This document shows positions 34,783 to 43,533 of a stretch of DNA of 64,000 nucleotides, one piece after another. Location of the stretch: contig NZ_JALDUR010000004.1 of NCBI RefSeq assembly GCF_023109675.1, positions 1 to 64,000 of the forward strand, given 5' to 3'. A program made the translations under genes and the position numbers. The notes beneath the pieces are model-generated. The model had not been told where the DNA came from. It worked only from the letters and a program-made list of their open reading frames with translations, and made no database searches. The stretch's first letter is position 1. The number at the start of each line of letters is the position of its first letter. This DNA comes from Streptococcus parasanguinis (GTDB lineage: Bacteria > Bacillota > Bacilli > Lactobacillales > Streptococcaceae).

Positions 34783-36310
34783 TTGATGCTCCCTCCTTTA
34801 CTTGTCCACCTGCCATGAGGATTCCAAGTTCTTGCTTATTCGTTGTTTCAGGGGTTACGATCCCTTGGATCTTCCCATCATGAATAACCGCAATACGGTC
34901 AGAAACATTCAAAATTTCATCTAATTCAAAGCTGACAACCAGAACAGCTTTTCCATTATCCCGTTCTTGAATCAAACGTTTGTGAATATATTCGATCGCT
35001 CCAACGTCCAATCCACGAGTCGGCTGGCTAACGATCAAGAGATCCGGATCACGATCGATTTCGCGAGCGATAATGGCTTTTTGCTGGTTCCCTCCAGAGA
35101 GAGTCTTAGCAGGTACCACTTCACTGGCTGCACGAACGTCAAACTCTTCCATCAACTTCTTAGCATAAGAGGTAATATTTGGATAATTCAAAATACCATT
35201 CTTGCTAAGAGGTTCTTTATAATAGGTTTGAAGGGCAATATTTTCAGAGATCATCATATCAAGGACTAATCCATCCCGGTGACGGTCTTCAGGGACGTGC
35301 CCTACTTTCATTTCTGTGATTTGACGTGGACGAAGTCCCACAACGTCCTTGCCTTTAATCTTGATTGAACCGGATTTTACCTTCCGTAGTCCTGTAATCG
35401 CTTGGATCAACTCAGACTGACCATTTCCGTCAATCCCTGCAATCCCGACGACTTCACCAGCACGAAGTTCCAGTGACAAATTCTTAACAGCTGGGACTCC
35501 CCGGTTTTCGTTTACAACCAAGTTTTCGATCGACAAGACGACTTCTTTCGGTTGAGAAGGACCTTTCTCCGTTTTAAAGGAAACAGAACGACCGACCATC
35601 ATTTCGGCCAAGTCTTGGTTGGTAGCTCCACCAATCTCGACTGTCTCAATTGATTTACCACGACGGATAACTGTGACGCGGTCAGAAACAGCACGGATTT
35701 CATCCAACTTGTGCGTAATCAAGATAATGGATTTTCCTTCATTTGCCAAGTTCTTCATGATTGTCATCAATTCTTCGATTTCAGCTGGTGTCAACACTGC
35801 AGTAGGTTCATCGAAGATTAGGATGTCGGCTCCACGATAAAGCGTCTTTAAGATTTCCACACGTTGCTGCGCACCGACGGAAATATCCTCAACTTTAGCA
35901 TTTGGATCCACTGCTAAGCCATATTTTTTAGACAAATCAAGGATATCTTGACTGGCTTTCTTAAGATCCAAAATACCATGTTTAGTGGTTTCAGACCCAA
36001 GGATGATATTTTCAGCAACAGTGAAGGCTTCAACCAACATAAAGTGTTGGTGCACCATTCCAATTCCTAAAGAAGCTGCTTTTGAAGGTGAGTCTAGGTT
36101 AACAGTTTTTCCATTTACCACGATGTCTCCGCTAGTTGGTTCCAACAAACCAGCCAGCATATTCATCAGGGTAGATTTTCCCGCACCATTTTCTCCAAGA
36201 AGTGCATGGATTTCACCTTTGCGCAACTGAAGATTAATCTTGTCATTTGCTACAAAGTCACCAAATTTTTTGGTAATCTCACGCATTTCGATGACATATT
36301 CATGTGTCAT
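34775..36310 (-). CDS. Nucleoside ABC transporter ATP-binding protein (double NBD)
   Basis: This 511-residue protein has two ATPase domains. The first has Walker A GENGAGKS, signature ISVGAQQR and Walker B ILIFDEPTAVL. The second has a Walker A variant GIDGNGQS, a signature LSGGNQQK and SQPTRGLD. This fused layout and length match YufO/NupA/RnsA. ATG 36310 is used, with AAAGGAAAC upstream; an in-frame TTG 18 bases earlier is unlikely. Confidence 0.9.
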   Translation of the reverse strand: MTHEYVIEMREITKKFGDFVANDKINLQLRKGEIHALLGENGAGKSTLMNMLAGLLEPTSGDIVVNGKTVNLDSPSKAASLGIGMVHQHFMLVEAFTVAENIILGSETTKHGILDLKKASQDILDLSKKYGLAVDPNAKVEDISVGAQQRVEILKTLYRGADILIFDEPTAVLTPAEIEELMTIMKNLANEGKSIILITHKLDEIRAVSDRVTVIRRGKSIETVEIGGATNQDLAEMMVGRSVSFKTEKGPSQPKEVVLSIENLVVNENRGVPAVKNLSLELRAGEVVGIAGIDGNGQSELIQAITGLRKVKSGSIKIKGKDVVGLRPRQITEMKVGHVPEDRHRDGLVLDMMISENIALQTYYKEPLSKNGILNYPNITSYAKKLMEEFDVRAASEVVPAKTLSGGNQQKAIIAREIDRDPDLLIVSQPTRGLDVGAIEYIHKRLIQERDNGKAVLVVSFELDEILNVSDRIAVIHDGKIQGIVTPETTNKQELGILMAGGQVKEGASNE

Positions 36311-36410
36311 GGGGGTGTTTCCTTTCAAATCTATTTTTATTTCAATAAAATCTACTAGGGTTGCTAATAGATTTTACTGAGACAAAAATGTCTCAATTTA
36401 TTAAAAGGAA

Positions 36411-36431
36411 CGGCCCTTGAAGGTCGGGCCG
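36411..36431 (-). terminator. Intra-operon stem between lipoprotein and ATPase genes
   Basis: CGGCCC pairs with GGGCCG around nine bases; on the minus strand TTCCTTTTAAT follows. A second small stem (GAGACA/TGTCTC) lies beside it. It is probably a partial terminator or 3'-end stabiliser that raises the binding lipoprotein above the ATPase and permeases. Confidence 0.6.
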
Positions 36432-36444
36432 ATCCAATCAAATA

Positions 36445-37506
36445 TTATTTTTCAGGAACTTTAAGAGACCCGTCAAGGATTTTAGCTTTAGCATCTTCGA
36501 CTGCTTTTTTAGCATCTGCAGAAAGGTTGTCAGTTGTCAAATCAACTCCACCATCTTTCAAGCTATAAGTAATCACTTTACCGCCAGGGAATTTACCGTC
36601 AGCAGTTTTCTTAGCCAAGTCTTTTACAGATTCTCCGACTTTCTTCAAGCTTGAAGCCAATACAAAGTTAGATTTTTTACCATCTTTAGAAGTGTATTCA
36701 CCTTCAGCTTTTTGGTCACGGTCAACACCAAGAACCCAAACTTTTTCGTCTTCATTTTTCTTCTCGTTCAAGTCTTTAGCTTCAGAGAAGACACCTGCAC
36801 CAGTACCACCAGCTACTTGGTAGATAACGTCTGCACCTGCAGCGTATTGTGCAGCAGCAATTGTTTTACCTTTAGCAGAGTCACCGAATGAACCAGCGTA
36901 GTCTACTTGAACTTTGATAGATGGGTCAACAGATTTAACACCAGCTTCAAATCCAGCGCGGAAACGAGTGATAACTTCACTTTCCATACCACCTACAAAC
37001 CCAACTTGTTTAGTTTTTGTAGTTTTCGCAGCAGCGATACCAGCAAGGTAACCAGCTTCGTTATCGGCATAAACAGCAGATGCTACGTTCTTTTGTCCTT
37101 CAATACGGTCATCGATGATGACATAGTTCACATCTTGGTTGTCTTTTGCAGCTTTTTTAACAGAGTCGCTCAAGGCAAAACCAACACCAAAGATCAATTT
37201 GTAGTCGTTAGAAACAGCTTCATCAAGGTTTGTCGCATATTGAGATTCATCTGTTGATTGGAAGTAGTCAAATCCGTTCCCTTTAGAAAGACCGTTTTCT
37301 TTACCCCAAGCTTGCAAACCTTCCCAAGCAGATTGGTTGAATGATTTGTCATCCACACCACCAGTATCGGTAATGATAGCAGCTTTCAAATCTGTTTTAG
37401 ATTCTGAGTTTGCGCTATCTTTTTTAGACGCACGATTTCCACATGCTGCAAGTCCGATAGCAGCGACAGTTACTAGACCAAGGCCTAGCCATTGTTTCTT
37501 GTTCAT
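36445..37506 (-). CDS. BMP family nucleoside-binding lipoprotein
   Basis: This 353-residue lipoprotein has a signal peptide with lipobox LAAC-G at about residues 19-23. The BMP/PnrA domain (IITDTGGVDDKSFNQSAWEG, DYAGSFGDSAKGKTIAAAQY) binds nucleosides for the ABC transporter encoded next. AGGAGG precedes the ATG at 37506; a longer frame is not needed. Homologues are RnsB, BmpA and NupN. It sits directly after cdd. Confidence 0.92.
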   Translation of the reverse strand: MNKKQWLGLGLVTVAAIGLAACGNRASKKDSANSESKTDLKAAIITDTGGVDDKSFNQSAWEGLQAWGKENGLSKGNGFDYFQSTDESQYATNLDEAVSNDYKLIFGVGFALSDSVKKAAKDNQDVNYVIIDDRIEGQKNVASAVYADNEAGYLAGIAAAKTTKTKQVGFVGGMESEVITRFRAGFEAGVKSVDPSIKVQVDYAGSFGDSAKGKTIAAAQYAAGADVIYQVAGGTGAGVFSEAKDLNEKKNEDEKVWVLGVDRDQKAEGEYTSKDGKKSNFVLASSLKKVGESVKDLAKKTADGKFPGGKVITYSLKDGGVDLTTDNLSADAKKAVEDAKAKILDGSLKVPEK

Positions 37507-37572
37507 TACTGAACCTCCTAAATTATTGTGCAACATTGTTGCGAAGTATTGAAAGGGTCAAAAGACCGCCTC

Positions 37573-37596
37573 ACAGACCTATTAAGTCAGGTCTGT
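37573..37596 (-). terminator. Stem overlapping the cdd stop codon
   Basis: ACAGACCT and AGGTCTGT form an 8-bp stem. There is no long T-run after it, so it may be a processing or pausing signal rather than a full terminator between cdd and the lipoprotein gene. Confidence 0.45.
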
Positions 37597-37971
37597 AAAG
37601 GAATATGGAAGTAATTCCTTGACCGTCATCACGACCGTCGATTTATCTTTAGATACTAAGGTTACAGGAAGGTCTGGCTCAAAAAATTCAGCCATGACCT
37701 GGCGACAAGCACCACATGGAGAGATGGGCTTTTCTGTTTGCCCGTAGATAATGAGCTCTTGAAACTCACGAGCTCCTTCAGAAACAGCTTTAAAAATGGC
37801 TGTCCGTTCTCCACAGTTGGTTAATCCAAAACTGGCATTTTCGATATTAACCCCTGTATAGATTTCTCCATCCTTCGTTAGCAGTACAGCTCCAATTGGG
37901 AAATGAGAGTAAGGCACATAGGCTTGTTTACTCACTTCAACTGCTAAGTCAATCAACTCAGTAGTCGCCAT
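37582..37971 (-). CDS. cdd: Cytidine deaminase
   Basis: This 129-residue enzyme deaminates cytidine/deoxycytidine to uridine forms. The zinc ligands and catalytic Glu are in [11 protein letters not shown] and [12 protein letters not shown]. The length matches the homotetrameric family. It overlaps deoC by 14 bases. In this operon it feeds imported pyrimidine nucleosides to Pdp. Confidence 0.95.
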   Translation of the reverse strand: MATTELIDLAVEVSKQAYVPYSHFPIGAVLLTKDGEIYTGVNIENASFGLTNCGERTAIFKAVSEGAREFQELIIYGQTEKPISPCGACRQVMAEFFEPDLPVTLVSKDKSTVVMTVKELLPYSFTDLT

Positions 37972-38620
37972 GAGCCACCTTTCCTTCCATGATGGCTACA
38001 CCAGAAGAAGTCCCAATACGGGTCGCACCAGCTTCGATAAAAGCAAGAGCATCTTCATAAGAGCGAGCACCACCAGAAGCCTTAACACCCATGTCGGGTC
38101 CAACAGTTTGACGCATTAAGGCCACATCTTCTACCGTTGCTCCTCCAGTTGAGAAGCCAGTTGAAGTCTTCACAAAGTCTGCGCCAGCTAACTTAGCAAT
38201 TTGACAAGCAACGATCTTTTCATCATCGGTTAAGAGACAAGTCTCAATGATGACTTTGACCAGCTTATCACCGCTCGCTTCGACTACCGCTTGGATATCT
38301 TCCTCAACTAGTGCTAAATTCTTAGACTTAAGAGCCCCGATATTAATGACCATGTCAATCTCATCGGCACCATTTTGAATCGCATTTTTTGTTTCACACG
38401 CTTTGACAAATGGTGTATTTGCTCCTAAAGGAAAACCAATGACGGTACAAACTTTAACGTCTGAATCGCGCAAGCCCTCAGCCGCAAAATTCACCCATGT
38501 CGGGTTCACACAGACACTCGCAAAATCGTAAGCCTTGGCTTCTTCGATCAGCTTTTCGATCTGTTCTTGTTGTGCATCTGGTTTTAAAAGAGTGTGATCG
38601 ATATATTTATTTAACTTCAT
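37958..38620 (-). CDS. deoC: Deoxyribose-phosphate aldolase
   Basis: This 220-residue TIM-barrel class I aldolase splits deoxyribose-5-phosphate into glyceraldehyde-3-phosphate and acetaldehyde. The Schiff-base lysine lies in [10 protein letters not shown], and [10 protein letters not shown] and [14 protein letters not shown] are conserved. It is located 17 bases after pdp and overlaps cdd. Confidence 0.95.
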   Translation of the reverse strand: MKLNKYIDHTLLKPDAQQEQIEKLIEEAKAYDFASVCVNPTWVNFAAEGLRDSDVKVCTVIGFPLGANTPFVKACETKNAIQNGADEIDMVINIGALKSKNLALVEEDIQAVVEASGDKLVKVIIETCLLTDDEKIVACQIAKLAGADFVKTSTGFSTGGATVEDVALMRQTVGPDMGVKASGGARSYEDALAFIEAGATRIGTSSGVAIMEGKVAHGDY

Positions 38621-38637
38621 ACAATCTCCTGAGCTGC

Positions 38638-39915
38638 TTAAGATATTATTTCAATAATTTCTTTAACGCTTTCAGCCCTTTCTAGTATTTTAACATTTTT
38701 TTTGAATTCTGTAACTCTTTCTTGTGAATTTTTTTCATTCATGAAAATACGGGCAATTCGTTCCCCTTTTTTGACGTGCTCTCCCACTTTTTTGTCAAAC
38801 ACAATTCCTGTTTCATAATCGAGGGGATCTGATTTGACAGCACGGCCAGCACCCAGGCGCATAGCAAACAAACCAAACTCCATGGCAGGTAAAGCAGCAA
38901 TGACGCCATCTTGGTCCGCTGTTACTTCAAGGACCTGATCCACTTTGACGGGACGATGCAAATCTTCTAAGTCTCCACCTTGAGCCACAACCATTTCTTC
39001 AAACTTCGCTAAAGCCTGACCATTGGTTAAGTGTTCATGGATGGCTTCAATCGATTGTTCTACATTGGCCAATTTCAACATGATTTGCGCTAATTCACAA
39101 ATAAACTCTGTGACATCAGCTCGGCCCTGCCCTTTCAGAATATCCAGGGCTTCTAAAATTTCTAAACGATTACCAATACTGGTTCCCAAAGGTTGGCTCA
39201 TATCTGTAATGACAGCGATGGTTTTCCGACCCACTGCATTTCCAAGATCCACCATGGTACGGGCTAAGCGACGAGCATCCTCAATATTCTTCATAAAGGC
39301 ACCCTCGCCCACTGTCACATCCAAAAGAATAGCATCCGCACCAGCAGCAATTTTCTTACTCATGACGGAGCTAGCAATCAAAGGAATGGTATCCACTGTC
39401 GCTGTCACATCACGTAGAGCATACAAGAGTTTGTCTGCTTTTACGAGTTGATCGGATTGACCAATGACCGATAAGCCAATCTCCTGCACCTGCTGGATAA
39501 ATTCCTCTTGGGTTCGTTCAATCTGAAAGCCTTTAATGGATTCCAACTTATCAATAGTTCCACCTGTGTGGCCTAAGCCACGGCCGCTCATTTTGGCAAC
39601 CGGCACTCCGAAACTCGCAACCAAAGGCACCAAGACCAAGGTTACCTTGTCTCCCACACCACCAGTCGAGTGTTTGTCCACCTTGATCCCTGGAATAGCT
39701 GACAGATCAAACTGTTGCCCCGTTTGGACCATCTTCATGGTCATATGAGAAATTTCTTCCGTCGTCATCCCTTTAAAATAAACGGCCATAGCAAAAGCAG
39801 ACATTTGGTAATCTGGTACTGTTCCAGCCACATAGCCCTCAATCAGCCATTCAATTTCTTCCTTGTTTAAGGCAAGACCATCTCTTTTTTTCTGAATGAT
39901 ATCTACTGCTCTCAT
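38638..39915 (-). CDS. pdp: Pyrimidine-nucleoside phosphorylase
   Basis: This 425-residue enzyme phosphorolyses uridine, thymidine and deoxyuridine. Visible signatures are [12 protein letters not shown] (phosphate/substrate site), [19 protein letters not shown] and the C-terminal [16 protein letters not shown] domain. It overlaps the methyltransferase gene by 4 bases. Confidence 0.94.
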   Translation of the reverse strand: MRAVDIIQKKRDGLALNKEEIEWLIEGYVAGTVPDYQMSAFAMAVYFKGMTTEEISHMTMKMVQTGQQFDLSAIPGIKVDKHSTGGVGDKVTLVLVPLVASFGVPVAKMSGRGLGHTGGTIDKLESIKGFQIERTQEEFIQQVQEIGLSVIGQSDQLVKADKLLYALRDVTATVDTIPLIASSVMSKKIAAGADAILLDVTVGEGAFMKNIEDARRLARTMVDLGNAVGRKTIAVITDMSQPLGTSIGNRLEILEALDILKGQGRADVTEFICELAQIMLKLANVEQSIEAIHEHLTNGQALAKFEEMVVAQGGDLEDLHRPVKVDQVLEVTADQDGVIAALPAMEFGLFAMRLGAGRAVKSDPLDYETGIVFDKKVGEHVKKGERIARIFMNEKNSQERVTEFKKNVKILERAESVKEIIEIIS

Positions 39916-40505
39916 GATTCTTTCACACTTCTTAAAATATAATAGCCTTTGTCTTTTTTTACGATTTCACAATTGCCAAACGTCTCTTCCATCTTGGCCT
40001 TAGCGCTGGGAGCCCCTTGTTTTTTCTGAATGACAATAGTCAAATCTCCACCTGGTTTCAAATGTTCAAAACTACCCGTAATCACTTGGTGAACCACTTT
40101 CTTACCAGCTCGGATCGGCGGATTACTGATCACATGGTCAAAGACCCCTTCTACTGCTTCATAGACATCCGAAGAAAAGATCTGTGCTTCCACGCCATTT
40201 CGGCTGGCATTTTTCTTAGCCAAGTCCAGCGCCCGCTCATTGACATCGACCATAGTCACTGCAACTCCCTGGGCTTTAGCCAGAGAGAGACCGATTGGAC
40301 CATAGCCACAGCCAACATCAAGGACACTTTCTCCTTCTTGAAAATCCAGGGTTGATAAGAGCACCTGGCTTCCATAGTCAATCATTTTTTTACTAAAGAC
40401 GCCCGCGTCCGTATAGAAATACATCTTTTGCCCCAATAAAACAACAGCCAGATCATGAATATCATGGGCTGCATCTGGGTTTACATCGAAATACATTTTA
40501 CTCAT
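39912..40505 (-). CDS. Class I SAM-dependent methyltransferase, RsmC-like
   Basis: This 197-residue protein has the SAM motif VLDVGCGYGPIGLSLA and the catalytic motif ISNPPIRAGK (NPPY type), as in RsmC/RlmG 16S/23S guanine-N2 methyltransferases. It is a single-domain version. It heads the nucleoside operon, a common streptococcal arrangement. A three-codon frame with a good ribosome-binding site lies just upstream. Confidence 0.85.
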   Translation of the reverse strand: MSKMYFDVNPDAAHDIHDLAVVLLGQKMYFYTDAGVFSKKMIDYGSQVLLSTLDFQEGESVLDVGCGYGPIGLSLAKAQGVAVTMVDVNERALDLAKKNASRNGVEAQIFSSDVYEAVEGVFDHVISNPPIRAGKKVVHQVITGSFEHLKPGGDLTIVIQKKQGAPSAKAKMEETFGNCEIVKKDKGYYILRSVKES

Positions 40506-40509
40506 AAGG

Positions 40510-40521
40510 TTATTTTATCAT
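40510..40521 (-). CDS. Possible three-codon upstream ORF (MIK) of the nucleoside operon
   Basis: ATG-ATA-AAA-TAA on the minus strand is preceded by AAGGAGTG at proper spacing and ends four bases before the methyltransferase ATG, which has no ribosome-binding site of its own. It may couple translation. The TATGAT/TAAAAT string could instead be a promoter -10 element. Confidence 0.35.
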   Translation of the reverse strand: MIK

Positions 40522-40543
40522 AATTCACTCCTTTTTTAAATCG

Positions 40544-40572
40544 TTTACATGACCTCTAAAAATTGGTATACT
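40544..40572 (+). promoter_or_regulatory. Promoter of coaA
   Basis: TTTACA at 40544-40549 and TATACT at 40567-40572 are separated by 17 bases. AGGAGTG follows before the ATG at 40596. Confidence 0.75.
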
Positions 40573-40595
40573 AAAGACTACAATAGGAGTGACAT

Positions 40596-41516
40596 ATGGA
40601 CAAAGAATTTCTACATTTTGAAAAAATTAATCGGGAAACGTGGCAAAATTTGCACCGCAAAACCACCCCACCTCTCTCTCAAACAGAGCTCAATTCTATT
40701 AAAAGTTTTAACGACCGCATCAACCTCCAGGATGTACGTGACGTCTACCTGCCTTTGACAAACCTGATTGGAATCTACAAGCGTTCCAAAGAAGATTTGG
40801 CCTTCTCAAAAGGTATTTTTCTTCAAAAAACGAGTGAACGCCAACCCTTTATCATTGGAGTTTCAGGGAGTGTTGCTGTTGGGAAATCGACCACTAGCCG
40901 TCTCCTTCAAATCCTGCTGTCACGAACCTTCGAAGGCTCGACAGTAGAATTGGTGACAACAGATGGCTTCCTCTATCCAAATGCTATCTTAAAAGAACAA
41001 GAGATCCTCAATCGAAAAGGATTTCCTGAAAGCTATGACATGGAATTGCTTCTTGATTTTCTCAATCAAATCAAAAACAACAAGAGTGTAGAAATTCCTG
41101 TCTATTCCCACGAAATTTACGATATTGTCCCAGATGAGAAGCAAACGATTTTACCAGCTGATTTTGTCATTGTAGAAGGAATCAATGTCTTTCAAAATCC
41201 GCAAAATGACAGTCTCTATATGACCGATTTCTTTGATTTTTCAATCTATGTGGATGCCGCAGTCGATGATATCGAATCTTGGTATATCGATCGCTTCCAA
41301 AAACTCCTGGCATTAGCTCAGAATGATCCCAAGAACTACTACTATCGATTTACAGAGCAACCCCTAGAAGAAGTTTTAAGCATGGCCCATCAGGTTTGGG
41401 AATCCATTAATTTAGTCAACTTGCAACATTACATTCAACCAACCCGTAACCGGGCTGATCTGATTCTCCATAAGGCAACCAACCATGAAATCGACGAAAT
41501 TTATCTCAAACGCTAG
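40596..41516 (+). CDS. coaA: Pantothenate kinase (type I)
   Basis: This 306-residue P-loop kinase catalyses the first step of CoA synthesis. Walker A GSVAVGKS (about residues 91-98), the following TTDGFLYPN and RKGFPESYD, and the C-terminal [13 protein letters not shown] match prokaryotic CoaA. The length is typical. It diverges from the nucleoside operon. Confidence 0.95.
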   Translation: MDKEFLHFEKINRETWQNLHRKTTPPLSQTELNSIKSFNDRINLQDVRDVYLPLTNLIGIYKRSKEDLAFSKGIFLQKTSERQPFIIGVSGSVAVGKSTTSRLLQILLSRTFEGSTVELVTTDGFLYPNAILKEQEILNRKGFPESYDMELLLDFLNQIKNNKSVEIPVYSHEIYDIVPDEKQTILPADFVIVEGINVFQNPQNDSLYMTDFFDFSIYVDAAVDDIESWYIDRFQKLLALAQNDPKNYYYRFTEQPLEEVLSMAHQVWESINLVNLQHYIQPTRNRADLILHKATNHEIDEIYLKR

Positions 41517-41565
41517 AGAAAATGGCCTTTTACCGGTACTTTTTTAAGGAAAAGCTATTTTAGGC

Positions 41566-41594
41566 TTGTCAAATCATAACTTTTCATATATAAT
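41566..41594 (+). promoter_or_regulatory. Promoter of rpsT
   Basis: TTGTCA at 41566-41571 and TATAAT at 41589-41594 are separated by 17 bases, a near-consensus strong promoter. Confidence 0.88.
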
Positions 41595-41627
41595 GAGATA
41601 GTTAGATTATCAATGGAGGTGAATAAC

Positions 41628-41861
41628 TTGGCAAACATTAAATCAGCTATCAAACGCGCTGAATTGAACGTTAAACAAAACGAAAAAAACTCAGCTCAAA
41701 AATCAGCTATGCGTACTGCAATCAAAGCTTTTGAAGCAAACCCATCTGAAGAACTTTACCGCGCTGCTAGCTCAGCTATCGATAAAGCAGAAACTAAAGG
41801 TTTGATCCACAAGAACAAAGCTAGCCGTGATAAAGCACGTCTTGCAGCGAAACTTGGTTAA
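41628..41861 (+). CDS. rpsT: 30S ribosomal protein S20
   Basis: This 77-residue protein starts (M)[18 protein letters not shown] place the start at the TTG at 41628 because GGAGGTG lies just upstream and because S20 proteins begin MANIKSA. The in-frame ATG at 41613 lies within the ribosome-binding region. A rare start codon may keep S20 synthesis low, as known for S20 in E. coli (UUG start). Confidence 0.95.
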   Translation: MANIKSAIKRAELNVKQNEKNSAQKSAMRTAIKAFEANPSEELYRAASSAIDKAETKGLIHKNKASRDKARLAAKLG

Positions 41862-41882
41862 TCAAGAACAGCATAAAAATCA

Positions 41883-41904
41883 AGCTCTCCGGAGCTTTTT
41901 TTGT
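41883..41904 (+). terminator. Terminator after rpsT
   Basis: A short stem AAGCTC/GAGCTT closes a tight loop and is followed by a T-run. Confidence 0.8.
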
Positions 41905-41927
41905 TCCTAAATTTTTGAGAGGTGCTT

Positions 41928-42437
41928 ATGAAAATTGTTATTATCGGCTATTCTGGAGCAGGCAAATCCACCTTGGCTGAAAACTTAGCTCGCTACTACT
42001 CCATCCCCAAGCTTCATATGGATACCCTTCAATTTCAACCGGGATGGATAGACAGTGACCGGGATTGGATGGGGGGACAGATGAAACAGTTTCTTAGCCA
42101 ACATAAAGACTGGGTCATTGATGGAAATTATTCATGGTGTTGCTATGAGGAAAGAATGGAGCAAGCAGACCACATTATCTTTCTCAATTTCTCTCGTTGG
42201 AATTGCCTCTATAGAGCCTGGAAACGATTCCGTCGTTATAAAGATCGGGTCCGTGAGAGTATGGCAGCTGGCTGCCCCGAACGCTTTGACTGGGAATTCA
42301 TCCGTTGGATTCTTTGGGACGGACGAACAAAAACTGCCAGAGAAAGGTATCAAAACATCCACTCCACCTACCCCGAAAAATTTATCTCTCTCAAGAACCA
42401 AAAAGAACTGGATGCATTTTTAAAAACAATCCAATAA
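41928..42437 (+). CDS. FlaR-like P-loop kinase (DNA topology modulation protein family)
   Basis: This 169-residue protein has Walker A GYSGAGKST (residues 8-16), LHMDTLQFQPGW, VIDGNYSW and a lid-like basic region (RAWKRFRRYKDRVRESMAAG). Proteins of this adenylate-kinase-like family are labelled FlaR or topology modulation proteins, but the substrate is not firmly known. ATG 41928 is used (GAGAGGTG upstream); ATG two codons earlier is also possible. Confidence 0.78.
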   Translation: MKIVIIGYSGAGKSTLAENLARYYSIPKLHMDTLQFQPGWIDSDRDWMGGQMKQFLSQHKDWVIDGNYSWCCYEERMEQADHIIFLNFSRWNCLYRAWKRFRRYKDRVRESMAAGCPERFDWEFIRWILWDGRTKTARERYQNIHSTYPEKFISLKNQKELDAFLKTIQ

Positions 42438-42468
42438 AAAAGGTTGGGATATCTATCCCAAATGTAGA
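42438..42468 (-). terminator. Hairpin left of repeat A copy 2
   Basis: TTGGGATA pairs with TATCCCAA; on the minus strand TTTTTT follows. It therefore acts on transcripts coming from the ldcB side after passing the repeat. It is nearly identical to the hairpin at 42717-42747. Confidence 0.7.
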
Positions 42469-42555
42469 CATACTATTTTAAAGTAAAATAAATTAAGCGA
42501 TTCTAATAAGAAATAAAATTGAGTTCCATTTTTTAGATGAATCAAGAAAATAGCA

Positions 42556-42691
42556 AAACTTTCCGCTGTGAGTAAAGTGCCTGAAACAATAACGATTCAG
42601 GCACTCGGAATTATTGAGACCTTAGGCTCAATAATTAGTCATGGAACTTCGTAGAAGTTCGCTGACGTCCGTACTCACCTAAGGAAAGTTT
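42556..42691 (+). repeat. 136-bp structured intergenic repeat, family A, copy 2
   Basis: Bounded by AAACTTTCC and GGAAAGTTT, it contains AGTGCCTGAA/TTCAGGCACT, TTATTGAG/CTCAATAA and GAACTTC/GAAGTTC hairpins, then GCTGACGTCCGTACTCACC. It is the same length as copy 1. The outer arms (with GTGAGTA/TACTCAC) close the three hairpins into a cloverleaf-like fold. Confidence 0.9.
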
Positions 42692-42716
42692 TTTATATGA
42701 CTTTGTCTTCAATCTG

Positions 42717-42747
42717 AGGTTGGGATATCAATCCCAACCTTTTTTAT
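42717..42747 (+). terminator. Terminator right of repeat A copy 2
   Basis: GGTTGGGAT pairs with ATCCCAACC, followed by TTTTTT. It ends plus-strand transcripts from the FlaR-like gene after they traverse the repeat. Confidence 0.85.
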
Positions 42748-43523
42748 TTATCAACGTAATCGCCACCGGTGAAGCCATAGTATTCTTCCAGACTCAAACC
42801 TGAGTCCGCGATATCTTGCGCTTCTTTTCCGATATAGCGGAGATGCCAGCTTTCTGGCATGTAGCCTGTCACTTTTTCTTTTCCTTCTTGGTAACGAACC
42901 ACAAAGCCATATTTAGCGGCATTCTTGAGCAACCACTTACTTGGTCCAGGTTCTGTCACCAGATTCCCACTGGTATCGATCAAATCAAAGGTCAAACCTG
43001 TCTGGTGTTCACTATAACCTGGTCTAGCAGAATAACGATCTGCTGCTTCCTGACCATCTTGATTGACATAGTTTTGGTAGAGGCCAACTTGGGTGTCGTA
43101 GCTACGAAAACCACTATATTGGTCACTGATCGGATAACCTTCTGCCTGCATGGCTGCGATCAATTCATGAAGGGCTGAAACAGCTTCAGGATCTTCACCT
43201 GGGTTAAAGTCAGGCGACAAGGGATAATGTTTGTTGGCGATCATGACCTCACCATATTTCCCTTTGACACTATAGTAGGAACCATTATAGCTCACACCAG
43301 AATCCACTTTCACATCTGACTTACCAGATTTTGACGATTCTTCTTTTCCTGTCTCTTTTGACGTATCCATTGCAGAAGACGTTTCTTTGGAAGACTTGGT
43401 TTGCGTTTGTTTAGTTTCTTCTTTTGCAGAAGATTTAGAACTAGTGGATTGAGATTGGGAGCAAGCTGTCAGGGTTAACAAGGCAACTGTCACTAAAGTT
43501 AATTTGGAAAATCTTGCTTTCAT
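42744..43523 (-). CDS. ldcB: L,D-carboxypeptidase LdcB (VanY family lipoprotein)
   Basis: This 259-residue lipoprotein has lipobox LTAC at about residues 18-21, a Ser/Lys/Glu-rich linker (about 24-75) and a VanY domain. The zinc motifs are GYSEHQTGLTFDL (SxHxxGxAxD type, with Thr for Ala) and ESWHLRY. LdcB/DacB trims tetrapeptide stems to tripeptides in pneumococcal peptidoglycan. It follows the TcaA-like gene by 10 bases. Confidence 0.9.
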   Translation of the reverse strand: MKARFSKLTLVTVALLTLTACSQSQSTSSKSSAKEETKQTQTKSSKETSSAMDTSKETGKEESSKSGKSDVKVDSGVSYNGSYYSVKGKYGEVMIANKHYPLSPDFNPGEDPEAVSALHELIAAMQAEGYPISDQYSGFRSYDTQVGLYQNYVNQDGQEAADRYSARPGYSEHQTGLTFDLIDTSGNLVTEPGPSKWLLKNAAKYGFVVRYQEGKEKVTGYMPESWHLRYIGKEAQDIADSGLSLEEYYGFTGGDYVDK

Positions 43524-43533
43524 GAGGAATCTC

